NCBI GenBank assembly: GCA_938084055.1
Contig: CALKDK010000023.1
Location: forward strand, 1-45,183
Reading direction: 5' to 3'
DNA length: 45,183 bases
From: an uncultured Luminiphilus sp.
GTDB lineage: Bacteria > Pseudomonadota > Gammaproteobacteria > Pseudomonadales > Halieaceae
The notes under the pieces were generated by a model that saw only the letters and a program-made list of their open reading frames with translations, was not told where the DNA came from and ran no database searches. The stretch's first letter is position 1. Each line of letters starts with the position of its first letter. Positions 8,753 through 17,724 of this stretch are shown here, one piece after another. A program made the position numbers and the translations under genes.

Positions 8753-10627
8753 ATGCTGCAGTCGATTCGATCGGGAGCCAAAAGCACCGGCTTTCGTGTC
8801 ATTATTTTCCTGATTATTCTCTCCTTTGCAGGCTTCGGTTTGGAGCAGGTGCTATTCGGGAACGCGGGCACATCCGTGGCAGAGGTAAATGGCACTGAGA
8901 TTTCCCCCCAGGAATTGCAGGCCGCAATCAATGCCCAGAAACGCCAGCTGATACAGATTTTTGGTGATGATATCGATCCAGCCCTGCTGGAGGATGATCG
9001 GATCAGGCCCGGCGCACTCGAGGAGTTGATCGAGCGCACCGTATTGCTGCAGGCAGCGACCGACAATGCGATGGTGGCGTCGGATCGCGCCGTTGGGCAG
9101 ATCGTTGCCTCCGTAGAGGCTTTTAAAGTCGATGGCGTGTTCAGCCCAGATCAATACAAGGTGGTGCTGGCAAACGCTGGTTTCACTCCTGAGCGTTTCC
9201 GGAGGGAGCAGCTGCAGCAAATCATCCTGAGTCAACTCCAAGAGGGCGTGCTCGGCTCCGATTTTATCACCCAAACCGAGTTGGCAGCTGCGGCTAAGGC
9301 CACGGCAGAAGAGCGTGACGTCCGTTATCTAATTGTCCCCGATTCGGTACTGAGTGCGGGTCTTGAAGTGTCTGAAGAGGCGATGAGGCAGGTGTATGAG
9401 GCAGAGCCAGCCCGGTGGACGTCAGAGGCCGGCGTGATCGCCGAGTATATAGAACTGTCGCGCGATGATTTCCTCCAGCCCGTGGATGTCGACCTTCTGG
9501 AGGAACAGTTTGCCGCAGTTAGAGACGAGTACACAGTTGCCGAGCAAACCCTCATTGCCCATATTCTTTTGATACGGGGCGATGATGAAACTCAGGCCGC
9601 ATACGGGAAACGCGTGAAAGATGTTGCTGCCCGACTTGCAGCGGGGGAAGATTTTGCGGCGTTGGCGGCCCAATGGTCTGATGACGTGGGTTCTGCCCCA
9701 ATGGGGGGCGAGCTGGGCTTCACCGATGGCACCGTTTTCCCTGAGCCCATGGAGTTGGCGGTGGCAGAGCTGGATACCGGTGGCGTATCAGGTCCCGTTG
9801 TGACCGACGCCGGCACGCACTTCATCCGCGTCATCGAGCGCGTAGCGGGTGAGACGCCGGATTACGAAGGTCTCAAAGCGGAGCTTGCCCAATCCATGCA
9901 GGAGGCAGATGCCGAACAGACCCTTCTTGTGGTCGTCGATGAGCTTCGGGAGTTGAGTTTTAATGCTGGAGATCTTCAACAGCCGGCGGATGCGCTCGCT
10001 CTGTCAGTGCGTCGCTCTGAAACTGTTTTCCTGAGCGGCGGCGAGGGTGTGTTTGCAGAGGCTGCAGCGCGCGAGGCGCTTTTTTCGGGCGAGGTTTACG
10101 ATGCGGGAAATAATAGCGACATTGTGGAATTGTCCCGCAACCGATTCGTCGTGGTTCGTGTGGCCGAAAAACAGCCTTCGAAACTTCTTCCCTTTGACAG
10201 CGTGGCCTCTACCATCCGAGATGAACTCGAGGCAAGAGCGCAGGTTGCCGCGCGGCTAGCGCTTCTGGAGTCCGTTAGATCCCGTCTTGCCGACGGTGAG
10301 CGGCTTGAGGAAGTGGCCAATGCAGAAGGCTACGAGTGGCGAGTGGAACTAGCAACCCGCAGGGCGGGTAGCCTGCTTCCCGCGGAAGTGTTGAACCTGG
10401 CCTTCAGCATGGAGCTTGGGACGGTTCCGGCACTCGACAAGGTCGACCTGGTTAACGGCGACTTGGCGCTGGTCGAGCTTGCCCGGATTGAGCCCGGAAA
10501 ATTACAGAACTTGAGCTCCTCAGAACAGGCAGCCATGACCACTCAACTGGCAAGGCTACAGGGCCAGCTGTCCATGCTGGAGTACCGTTCTGCGCTGCGT
10601 GCGAGTGCTGCGATTGTCACCCGCTGA
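8753..10627 (+). CDS. ppiD: Periplasmic folding chaperone / peptidyl-prolyl isomerase PpiD
   Basis: A membrane-anchored SurA/PpiD-family chaperone associated with the Sec translocon, which helps exported proteins fold. The protein has 624 residues. A single N-terminal membrane anchor lies at about residues 14-34 (FRVIIFLIILSFAGFGL), and the rest is periplasmic. A SurA-like N-terminal chaperone region is followed by a parvulin domain at about 260-360 (AHILLI, FAALAAQWSDD, GGELGF, GTHFIRV), then a helical C-terminal part. In the enterobacterial protein the parvulin domain is inactive as an isomerase, so chaperone activity is the safer functional claim. The lon-hupB-ppiD order is standard. Confidence 0.93.
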   Translation: MLQSIRSGAKSTGFRVIIFLIILSFAGFGLEQVLFGNAGTSVAEVNGTEISPQELQAAINAQKRQLIQIFGDDIDPALLEDDRIRPGALEELIERTVLLQAATDNAMVASDRAVGQIVASVEAFKVDGVFSPDQYKVVLANAGFTPERFRREQLQQIILSQLQEGVLGSDFITQTELAAAAKATAEERDVRYLIVPDSVLSAGLEVSEEAMRQVYEAEPARWTSEAGVIAEYIELSRDDFLQPVDVDLLEEQFAAVRDEYTVAEQTLIAHILLIRGDDETQAAYGKRVKDVAARLAAGEDFAALAAQWSDDVGSAPMGGELGFTDGTVFPEPMELAVAELDTGGVSGPVVTDAGTHFIRVIERVAGETPDYEGLKAELAQSMQEADAEQTLLVVVDELRELSFNAGDLQQPADALALSVRRSETVFLSGGEGVFAEAAAREALFSGEVYDAGNNSDIVELSRNRFVVVRVAEKQPSKLLPFDSVASTIRDELEARAQVAARLALLESVRSRLADGERLEEVANAEGYEWRVELATRRAGSLLPAEVLNLAFSMELGTVPALDKVDLVNGDLALVELARIEPGKLQNLSSSEQAAMTTQLARLQGQLSMLEYRSALRASAAIVTR

Positions 10628-10644
10628 CACGACACGGCAGCACT

Positions 10645-11262
10645 GTGGTTGAGGAGGAGGGCGACGCGACGCCGCGCGCCCCAGCCAGCAGCGATGCGCT
10701 TGGAAAGCTTGCTGCCTCGGTTGACCGCGGCGGCTCTGGGTCAGTCCAACATGACCTCCTGGCTGGCCCAGACTGGGTCACCGATCGACCCCCACCCCCG
10801 GTCCATCTCTGGCATCCTAAGCACTGCGGTGATATCGGCATGGAAATTCGCTCGGATGGCAGCTGGTGGCATGCCGGCTCGCCCATCCGGCGGGAGGAGT
10901 TGGTCCGGCTGTTTGCGAGCATTCTCAGGCTGGAGCCGGATGGCTATTTCCTGGTGACGCCCGTCGAGAAAGTGGTTGTCCACGTCGCCTTGCACCCATT
11001 ACGCGTGATCGACGCGGAGCCACTCAGGGCGCACGACCCTGAAACACTTGTCCTCACCCTCAATACCGGGGGCACGGTGCCCCTGGACGAACGCCATGGC
11101 CTGACTGCTGAGCCTCGCGCTGGGGACGCCGCCTTCATCACTCTGGACAATGGACTGACGGCCCTATTTACCCGCGCAGCCTGGTATAGATTGGTGGAGC
11201 AAGCAGACGGTGATGGCTGCATCTTCAGTGCCGGCCGCCGGGTCTCGCTGCTGCCGACCTGA
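10645..11262 (+). CDS. DUF1285 family protein
   Basis: A 205-residue protein of the DUF1285 family (PF06938). This family is widespread in proteobacteria and structurally characterised but has no established biochemical role. The family hallmarks are visible: PPPPVHLWHPKHCGDI, then a DGSWWHAGSPI segment, RREELVRLFASIL, and GYFLVTPVEKV. The start is a GTG 17 bases after the ppiD stop, and the first 50 or so residues look poorly ordered, so a later start is possible. It may be cotranscribed with ppiD. It converges with etfD, leaving only 9 bases between the stop codons. Confidence 0.75.
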   Translation: MVEEEGDATPRAPASSDALGKLAASVDRGGSGSVQHDLLAGPDWVTDRPPPPVHLWHPKHCGDIGMEIRSDGSWWHAGSPIRREELVRLFASILRLEPDGYFLVTPVEKVVVHVALHPLRVIDAEPLRAHDPETLVLTLNTGGTVPLDERHGLTAEPRAGDAAFITLDNGLTALFTRAAWYRLVEQADGDGCIFSAGRRVSLLPT

Positions 11263-11271
11263 GGCGTTTAC

Positions 11272-12924
11272 TTACATGTTGGGGTAATTGGGTCCGCCAA
11301 AACCCTCGGGTGTTACCCAGGTAATATTTTGCGCGGGATCCTTGATGTCACAGGTCTTACAGTGCACACAGTTTTGTGCGTTGATCTGGAAGCGTTGGCC
11401 ACCAGCATCCTCGACAATTTCATATACCCCGGCTGGGCAGTAGCGTTGTGCGGGCTCGTCGTAACGGGGCAGATTTTCTGACAAAGGAATGTTTGGATCG
11501 GCCAGTGTCAGGTGGCAGGGCTGGTCCTCTTCATGGTTGGTATTTGACAGGAACACTGAGGACAGCCTGTCAAACGTGATAACGTTATTGGGTTTGGGGT
11601 AGGCAATTTTCTTCGCTTTGTCGGCTTCTTCGAGACAGGCATAGTCTGGCTTTTGATCCCGCAGGGTGAAGGGCAGGCGACCACCGAAAAGGGTCTGGTC
11701 AATCCACACCAGTCCCGCGCCCAGCAGGTACCCAAATTTGTGCATGAATCCAGCGAAATTGCGGGTCGTATAGAGTTCATCACCGAGCCAGGAGGCTTTG
11801 AGTTGCTCTGGAAAGTTAGCGAGGTCTGAAGGGGCGTCATCCCCTGAGGCCAGTGCCGCCATCAGGGTCTCGGCTGCAACCATGCCACTTTTCATCGCGG
11901 TGTGATTTCCCTTGATCTTGACGCTATTGAGCGTGCCAGCATCACATCCGATCAGGAGCCCGCCGGGAAAATGCATTTTGGGTAGAGAGTTCCAGCCGCC
12001 TTTGGCCAGCGCTCTTGCGCCGTAGGCAACACGCGTTGCTCCCTCGAGAACAGCCTGTGTTGTCGGGTGCGTCTTCCAGCGCTGGAATTCCTCAAAGGGG
12101 CTGACATGGGGATTGGAGTAATTTAGATCACATATCAGGCCCAGGTAGACCTGGTTGTTTTCAGCGTGGTAGAGAAACGCGCCACCCGAGGACTTGCTTT
12201 CAGATAGGGGCCAGCCGAGGCCGTGTACCACCTTTCCCGGTTCGTGCTTGTCGGGCGCGATCTCCCAGATTTCTTTTATCCCGATACCGTAATGCTGGGG
12301 GTCAGCGTCCCGGTCCAACTCAAAGCGACTGATCAGCTGCTTCCCCAGATGACCCCGGCAGCCCTCGGCAAACAGCGTGTAGCGCCCATGAAGCTCCATG
12401 CTGGGCACGTAGGTATCCTTGTGTGTGCCGTCCATGCCGACGCCCATTTCACCCGTGGCAATGCCTTTCACCGAGCCATCCTCGTTGTAAAGCACCTCGC
12501 CCGCAGTGAAGCCAGGGTAGATTTCAACCCCGAGCCCCTCAGCCTGTTCGGCGAGCCATCGGCAGACATTGCCCATGGAGACAATATAGTTACCCTCATT
12601 GTGGGTGGGTTTGGGAATCAGGAAATTCGGAAGCTTGGTAGCACCGGAGTCACTGGTATAAAAATAAAAGGTATCTTCAGTCACCGGGGTGTTCAGTGGC
12701 GCTCCGCGGTCCTGCCAGTCAGGCAGGAGTTCGTTGAGCGCGCGGGGTTCCAGTACAGCACCCGATAAAATGTGGGCACCAACCTCTGAACCTTTCTCAA
12801 CGACGCAGACGGTGGTTTCCCGTTCCTGCTCCTGAGCCAGCTGCATGACCCTGATGGCGGCGGAGAGACCCGCAGGTCCAGCCCCAACAACAACAACGTC
12901 AAACTCCATTGATTCGCGTTCCAT
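11272..12924 (-). CDS. etfD: Electron transfer flavoprotein-ubiquinone oxidoreductase
   Basis: An inner-membrane-associated flavoprotein that passes electrons from reduced ETF to ubiquinone. It links acyl-CoA and related dehydrogenases to respiration. The protein has 550 residues. The FAD-binding motif VVGAGPAGLSAA lies near the N-terminus. Typical ETF-QO segments follow (GAHILSGAVLEP, GGLLIGCDAGTLN). The C-terminal [4Fe-4S] domain has cysteines 496, 519, 522 and 525 (CVHCKTC). The first ATG (12924) is preceded by GGGGGT and is preferred over an ATG five codons later. It is transcribed away from etfBA, its partner genes. Confidence 0.96.
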   Translation of the reverse strand: MERESMEFDVVVVGAGPAGLSAAIRVMQLAQEQERETTVCVVEKGSEVGAHILSGAVLEPRALNELLPDWQDRGAPLNTPVTEDTFYFYTSDSGATKLPNFLIPKPTHNEGNYIVSMGNVCRWLAEQAEGLGVEIYPGFTAGEVLYNEDGSVKGIATGEMGVGMDGTHKDTYVPSMELHGRYTLFAEGCRGHLGKQLISRFELDRDADPQHYGIGIKEIWEIAPDKHEPGKVVHGLGWPLSESKSSGGAFLYHAENNQVYLGLICDLNYSNPHVSPFEEFQRWKTHPTTQAVLEGATRVAYGARALAKGGWNSLPKMHFPGGLLIGCDAGTLNSVKIKGNHTAMKSGMVAAETLMAALASGDDAPSDLANFPEQLKASWLGDELYTTRNFAGFMHKFGYLLGAGLVWIDQTLFGGRLPFTLRDQKPDYACLEEADKAKKIAYPKPNNVITFDRLSSVFLSNTNHEEDQPCHLTLADPNIPLSENLPRYDEPAQRYCPAGVYEIVEDAGGQRFQINAQNCVHCKTCDIKDPAQNITWVTPEGFGGPNYPNM

Positions 12925-12985
12925 GGCGATTTACCCCCAAGACCTAATGATTCACCCAGTTGTGTAGTGCGTTTCGACGCGGTGC

Positions 12986-12994
12986 TGGTATAGT
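12986..12994 (+). promoter_or_regulatory. Possible extended -10 for etfBA
   Basis: TGG directly followed by TATAGT looks like an extended -10 element in the 209-base divergent region between etfD and etfB. No good -35 is present. It would give etfB a leader of about 130 bases. TATGTTACACT at about 13079-13089 is an alternative, closer -10 region. Neither is more than a candidate. Confidence 0.25.
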
Positions 12995-13133
12995 CGCGCC
13001 CTGACCAGAAATGTGTCTTTAATCGGCTCCCGGTGCAGACCCAGAACTGAACCTTGAGTCACCTTTTTGAACCTCGGGTATGTTACACTAGAAGGCCCGC
13101 ACAGCACTATTCTAGCAAAGCAACGGAGACCCA

Positions 13134-13886
13134 ATGAAAGCACTTGTCGCTGTTAAGCGCGTGGTTGACTACAACGTCAAGGTACGCGCGAAAGCCGATG
13201 GCAGTGATGTTGAATTGAACAATGTCAAAATGGCCATCAACCCCTTTTGTGAAATTGCAGTTGAAGAAGCTGTCCGCCTGAAGGAGGCCGGAACGGTCTC
13301 TGAAGTCGTTGTGGTTTCCATTGGGGAGAAACCCTGCCAGGAACAGATTCGTACGGCCCTCGCCCTTGGCGCCGATCGCGGCATTCATGTTGAAGTTGAC
13401 GGCCGTCCAGAACCTCTCGAAGTGGCCAAGCTGCTTAAAGGAGTCGTGGACAAGGAGGAGCCACAGCTGGTCATCCTTGGGAAGCAATCGATTGATGGCG
13501 ACAACAACCAGACCGGCCAAATGCTCGGCGCACTGGCAAATATGGCTCAGGGAACCTTTGCGTCAGAAATCAAGGTCGATGGTGACAGCCTTAAGGTCAC
13601 CCGTGAGGTTGACGGTGGTTTGCAGACCTTGAACCTCAAAATGCCGGCTATCGTCACCACGGACCTGCGGCTCAATGAGCCCCGCTATGCCTCGCTGCCC
13701 AATATCATGAAGGCGAAGAAAAAACCGCTGGATGTGATTGCGCCGGCTGACCTTGGTGTCGAGTTGAACAGCCATATTACGCAGCTAGGCGTTGCACCAC
13801 CTCCCGAGAGAGCAGCTGGCATCAAGGTTGAGGACGTTGCCCAGCTTGTCGATAAACTCAAAAATGAAGCGAAGGTGATCTCATGA
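13134..13886 (+). CDS. etfB: Electron transfer flavoprotein subunit beta
   Basis: The small subunit of the AMP- and FAD-containing ETF heterodimer that collects electrons from acyl-CoA dehydrogenases. The protein has 250 residues and begins [18 protein letters not shown], characteristic of bacterial EtfB. It contains the nucleotide-loop segment [15 protein letters not shown] and the recognition-loop signature [20 protein letters not shown]. In animals the lysines of that last motif are methylated by a dedicated methyltransferase. The start ATG at 13134 follows ACGGAGA. It overlaps etfA by 4 bases (ATGA), so the two are translationally coupled. Confidence 0.97.
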   Translation: MKALVAVKRVVDYNVKVRAKADGSDVELNNVKMAINPFCEIAVEEAVRLKEAGTVSEVVVVSIGEKPCQEQIRTALALGADRGIHVEVDGRPEPLEVAKLLKGVVDKEEPQLVILGKQSIDGDNNQTGQMLGALANMAQGTFASEIKVDGDSLKVTREVDGGLQTLNLKMPAIVTTDLRLNEPRYASLPNIMKAKKKPLDVIAPADLGVELNSHITQLGVAPPPERAAGIKVEDVAQLVDKLKNEAKVIS

Positions 13887-14812
13887 CTACACTGGTTATT
13901 GCCGAACATGACAACACAAGCCTCAAGCCGGCGACACTCAACGCAGTGGCCGCGGCCCAGGCTATCGGCGGCGATATTGATATATTGGTCGTTGGCGGAG
14001 ACTGCGGCGCGGTAGCTCAGGCAGCCGCATCTATACCGGGCATCGGCAAGGTGCTGTGTGCCGATAACCCGGCCTATGCCCATCAACTGGCTGAAAATGT
14101 TTCCCTGCTGATCGCCGATGTCGCAGCGGCTTACGATAACGTGGTGGCGCCGGCTACGACAGGCGGCAAGAATGTTATGCCGCGGGTTGCTGCTCTGATG
14201 GATGTCGCGCAAATATCAGACATTATTGCTGTGGATGCACCGGATACCTTCAAGCGACCGATCTATGCTGGAAACGTGATTGCGACAGTACAGTCGTCAG
14301 ATGCGAAAAAAGTGATTACGGTTCGTACAACGGCCTTCGACGGCGTTGCAGAGGAGGGCGGCTCTGCGTCAGTGGAGTCGGTTGATGCGGTACACGACGC
14401 GGGACTCTCGAGCTTTGTTTCGGAGGAGGTGGCGGTGTCTGATCGACCCGAGCTAACCGCTGCCTCGGTGGTCATATCTGGTGGTCGCGGAATGCAAAAT
14501 GGCGACAACTTCCAGCTACTTGAAGGTATTGCTGACAAGCTCGGCGCAGCGATAGGTGCTTCACGGGCGGCAGTGGATGCTGGTTTTGTGCCCAACGACT
14601 ATCAGGTTGGCCAGACGGGTAAGATTGTCGCCCCTGACCTGTATATAGCGGTGGGTATTTCCGGAGCCATTCAGCACCTGGCGGGCATGAAGGATAGCAA
14701 GGTTATCGTTGCCATCAACAAGGACGAGGACGCGCCTATTTTCCAGGTGGCAGACTACGGACTGGTGGCTGACCTGTTTACGGCATTGCCCGAATTCGAA
14801 GCTGCTATCTGA
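13883..14812 (+). CDS. etfA: Electron transfer flavoprotein subunit alpha
   Basis: The large ETF subunit, which carries most of the FAD site. The protein has 309 residues. The N-terminal half holds [18 protein letters not shown]. The C-terminal FAD domain shows [33 protein letters not shown] and [14 protein letters not shown], all conserved FAD contacts. It is coupled to etfB by a 4-base overlap. It converges with the dmpG-like gene across an 86-base gap that contains GC-rich self-complementary sequence but no clear T-tailed terminator. Confidence 0.97.
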   Translation: MTTLVIAEHDNTSLKPATLNAVAAAQAIGGDIDILVVGGDCGAVAQAAASIPGIGKVLCADNPAYAHQLAENVSLLIADVAAAYDNVVAPATTGGKNVMPRVAALMDVAQISDIIAVDAPDTFKRPIYAGNVIATVQSSDAKKVITVRTTAFDGVAEEGGSASVESVDAVHDAGLSSFVSEEVAVSDRPELTAASVVISGGRGMQNGDNFQLLEGIADKLGAAIGASRAAVDAGFVPNDYQVGQTGKIVAPDLYIAVGISGAIQHLAGMKDSKVIVAINKDEDAPIFQVADYGLVADLFTALPEFEAAI

Positions 14813-14898
14813 GTGAGAGGGCGTTGCGCTGTCAGTGGCATCTCGCTGTGCAGCGCCTTATTCCAGCCGCCTAAAACGCGCACCGCGTTGGGGCTGTG

Positions 14899-15924
14899 TT
14901 AGGGGGCAGATTGCTTTGACATCGTCAGGGCGAGGTCCTCTATCATATCTTCCTGACCCCCTACAGTACCCCGCCGGCCCAGCTCGACTAGTAGATCTCG
15001 GGCCGGGATACCGTATTTTTCTTCGGCGCGCTTGGCAAACAATAAAAACGAACTGTAGACGCCGGCATAGCCCAGAGTGAGCGCATCCCTGTCTATCCGT
15101 ATCGGATCGTCCATTATGGGCACGACGTGGTCCTCTGCGGCATCCATGATCTTGTACAGGTCGATACCGTCCTCTACACCCATCCGGTGTAAGACCGCGA
15201 CAAAGACCTCGAGCGGCGTATTGCCCGCCCCAGCGCCAAGTCCCGCTACAGACCCGTCGATCCGGTGGGCCCCGGCCTCGATTGCCGCGAGAGAATTGGC
15301 AATACCCATACCAAGGTTGTGATGCCCGTGAAAACCGATTTCAGTCGCTGGCTGGAGTGCGGTGCGCAATGCCCCAATTTTTTCAGTGACCTCGTCGGGC
15401 AGCATATAGCCCGCGGAGTCCGTGCAGTAGATGCAGTTAGCCCCGTAGCCCTCCATTAGCAGTGCCTGTTGCACCAAATGCTCTGCTGGAATCATGTGCG
15501 CCATCATGAGAAACCCGACCGTATCAAGTCCAAGTGCTGCGGCCATGCCGATGTGCTGTTCTGATACGTCGGCCTCAGTGCAATGTGTGGCCACCCTTAA
15601 GGTGCTAACGCCGAGATCAAAGGCCATTTTTAGGTGGTCGATGGTGCCAATTCCAGGAAGCAGTAGCGCCGAAATCCTTGCCTGACGCATCTTGGGAATG
15701 ACGGCGCTCAGGTAATCCCGATCGCTGTGTGCCGGAAATCCGTAATTCACGGAGGCGCCACCCAAGCCGTCGCCATGGGTAACTTCGATCAACGGCATCC
15801 CAGCATCATCGAGGGCCTGGGCAATATCGACCATTTGCTCAAGGGAGATCTGGTGTCGTTTTGCATGCATACCGTCCCGGAGGCTCATGTCGTGCAAAAT
15901 AACGCGCTTTCCTGAGAGATCCAT
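14899..15924 (-). CDS. 4-hydroxy-2-oxovalerate aldolase (DmpG/MhpE type)
   Basis: Cleaves 4-hydroxy-2-oxoacids to pyruvate plus an aldehyde (acetaldehyde, or propanal for longer substrates) in the last part of meta-cleavage pathways. The protein has 341 residues. The Mn-binding and catalytic residues of the family are in place: Arg16-Asp17 in MSLRDG, and His199 and His201 in GFHGHHN. The family's C-terminal communication domain is present. The start at 15924 has AAGGAG eight bases upstream. In the family this enzyme forms a channelling complex with the acylating aldehyde dehydrogenase, encoded here 12 bases upstream. Acetaldehyde versus propanal preference cannot be read from the sequence by eye. 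Confidence 0.92.
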   Translation of the reverse strand: MDLSGKRVILHDMSLRDGMHAKRHQISLEQMVDIAQALDDAGMPLIEVTHGDGLGGASVNYGFPAHSDRDYLSAVIPKMRQARISALLLPGIGTIDHLKMAFDLGVSTLRVATHCTEADVSEQHIGMAAALGLDTVGFLMMAHMIPAEHLVQQALLMEGYGANCIYCTDSAGYMLPDEVTEKIGALRTALQPATEIGFHGHHNLGMGIANSLAAIEAGAHRIDGSVAGLGAGAGNTPLEVFVAVLHRMGVEDGIDLYKIMDAAEDHVVPIMDDPIRIDRDALTLGYAGVYSSFLLFAKRAEEKYGIPARDLLVELGRRGTVGGQEDMIEDLALTMSKQSAP

Positions 15925-15936
15925 GTGGCGGACTCC

Positions 15937-16845
15937 TTAAGACGATCGGGGGGGAAGGACGAAGTTGCCCGCAGCGACTTCCTCGGCAAAGATTTCTGCG
16001 GTTCGCAATCCCGCGGCCGTCATGATATCGAGGTTGCCCGCATAGGTCGGTAGAAAATCGCCGAGACCCGCCACCTCCAGAAAAATTGACACGCGACTGC
16101 CATCAAAAATGGGACCATTAATCAGGCGATAACCGGGTACGTAGCGCTGCACTTCTGCGATCATGTCATGTACCGATGACGTAATTTCCGACCTTTTGGG
16201 CTCTCCCACAACGAGGCAGTGCACGGTATCACGCATGATCAGTGGTGGCTCAGCGGGATTGATAACAATGATGGCTTTGCCTTCCTCAGCTCCACCCACC
16301 TCAGCGATTGCCGATGCCGTTGTGCGCGTGAATTCATCAATATTTTTGCGCGTGCCGGGTCCGACTGATCGCGAACTTACCGTAGCTACAATCTCCGCAT
16401 AGGCCACGCCCTGAACCCTTGAAACGGCTGCCACCATAGGTATCGTGGCCTGCCCCCCGCAGGTCACCATGTTGACGTTCATTGAGAGGGATTTGGTGTG
16501 GTCCGCCAGATTAACGGGAGGAATACAGAAGGGCCCAATGGCGGCCGGCGTCAGGTCGATCGCAATGATGCCATGTTCTTCGAGCACCCTGGCATGCTCC
16601 TTGTGGGCGCCTGCAGAGGTTGCATCAAATGCAATCCTTACCTCATCTTCCAGAAGGCCAGATAGAGCACCTGCCAATCCCGCGGAGGAGGTTTTTAATC
16701 CACGCTCCCTCGCCCTGGTGATACCCTCTGACGCCTCGACGCCTACCATCCACACAGGATTGATCCATTCGGAGCGCAGGGCTTTATACAATAGATCGGT
16801 TCCAATGTTTCCGGGACCAATGATCAAGGCGTTTAATTTTTGCAT
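15937..16845 (-). CDS. Acetaldehyde dehydrogenase (acylating), DmpF/MhpF type
   Basis: Converts the aldehyde released by the aldolase, with NAD+ and CoA, to an acyl-CoA (acetyl- or propanoyl-CoA). The protein has 302 residues. The Rossmann motif is [10 protein letters not shown] (9-18). The catalytic thiol is Cys129 in [10 protein letters not shown], and a [17 protein letters not shown] segment typical of the family follows. It lies between the hydratase gene (16 bases) and the aldolase gene (12 bases) in the order seen in dmpEFG. The paired genes normally encode a heterotetramer with an internal aldehyde tunnel. Confidence 0.93.
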   Translation of the reverse strand: MQKLNALIIGPGNIGTDLLYKALRSEWINPVWMVGVEASEGITRARERGLKTSSAGLAGALSGLLEDEVRIAFDATSAGAHKEHARVLEEHGIIAIDLTPAAIGPFCIPPVNLADHTKSLSMNVNMVTCGGQATIPMVAAVSRVQGVAYAEIVATVSSRSVGPGTRKNIDEFTRTTASAIAEVGGAEEGKAIIVINPAEPPLIMRDTVHCLVVGEPKRSEITSSVHDMIAEVQRYVPGYRLINGPIFDGSRVSIFLEVAGLGDFLPTYAGNLDIMTAAGLRTAEIFAEEVAAGNFVLPPRSS

Positions 16846-16861
16846 CAGGAATTTCTCAAAT

Positions 16862-17644
16862 CTATGTGAAGTTAACGGTGCATTCGCCTACACCCAACAC
16901 ACGCACTGTCATAACGTCTCCTGGCACGACTGGTTCAAGTGGCACAAGGCTCCCGGACAGTATGATGTCTCCCGCATCGAGGCTAATGCCAAATTCTCCC
17001 AAGGTATTTGCCAGCCACGCGACACAGGTAATTGGATTTCCCATGGCGGCGCTTCCTTTTCCTGTGGAAATCACGGTTCCATTTTTCTCCACTTCCATGC
17101 TCAGTGCAGCCAAGTCTGTTGCCGATGGATTTATACCGGCACTGTCGTTGTATGCAAACAGTCCGCATGACGCGTTGTCAGCCACGGTATCCTGAATTTT
17201 TATACGCCAGCTTTCTATTCTTGAATCGACAACTTCAAAGCAGGGAAAAACGGCCTCCGTTGCGGCGATGACATCCGCCTCAGTAATGCCCGGTCCTTGC
17301 AGTGTGCCCCCCAGGCGAAAGGCGAGCTCGCCTTCTGCCCGGGGCTGTATCAGTAGCTGGGAAATAGGCATTTCAGAACCAAATTGCATCGCATCGGTCA
17401 GAAAACCAAAGTCCGGCTGATGGACATTGAGCATATCCATGACTGCAGCGCTTGTAACGCCAATTTTTTTGCCAATGATGCGTTCACCGGCAGCAAGTCT
17501 TTGCTCCAGGAATTTCAGTGAGATTCGGTAGGCGTCAGGAATAGAAACGTCGGCGTGGGTGTCAGTGATGGGGTCTATGACCCTGCGATTGATCAGCGCG
17601 TCGTGCAACTGCCCTGCAATAGTGTTGACGGTCTGTTGATCCAT
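16862..17644 (-). CDS. 2-oxopent-4-enoate hydratase (DmpE/XylJ/MhpD type)
   Basis: Adds water to 2-hydroxypenta-2,4-dienoate-type products of ring cleavage, giving 4-hydroxy-2-oxoacids for the aldolase. The protein has 260 residues. It resembles DmpE and XylJ across its length: [59 protein letters not shown] and [12 protein letters not shown] are all typical. Decarboxylases of the same fold (DmpH/XylI) are the main alternative, but gene order and motifs favour the hydratase. It is the first gene of the three-gene module and follows ppx by 80 bases on the same strand. A steroid-type HsaE/TesE function is also possible. Confidence 0.88.
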   Translation of the reverse strand: MDQQTVNTIAGQLHDALINRRVIDPITDTHADVSIPDAYRISLKFLEQRLAAGERIIGKKIGVTSAAVMDMLNVHQPDFGFLTDAMQFGSEMPISQLLIQPRAEGELAFRLGGTLQGPGITEADVIAATEAVFPCFEVVDSRIESWRIKIQDTVADNASCGLFAYNDSAGINPSATDLAALSMEVEKNGTVISTGKGSAAMGNPITCVAWLANTLGEFGISLDAGDIILSGSLVPLEPVVPGDVMTVRVLGVGECTVNFT

Positions 17645-17724
17645 ACCCGAACCCGTGCTTTCCGCGAAAGGGCACCATGGTCTACCGGGGATTGGGTGTG
17701 GTCAACGGCAATACGGATTAAAAA

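Noticed and set aside
14813-14898. GC-rich self-complementary sequence between etfA and the aldolase gene as a terminator
   Set aside because: GGCGTTG/CAGCGCC can pair, but the loop is long and no T run follows on either strand.
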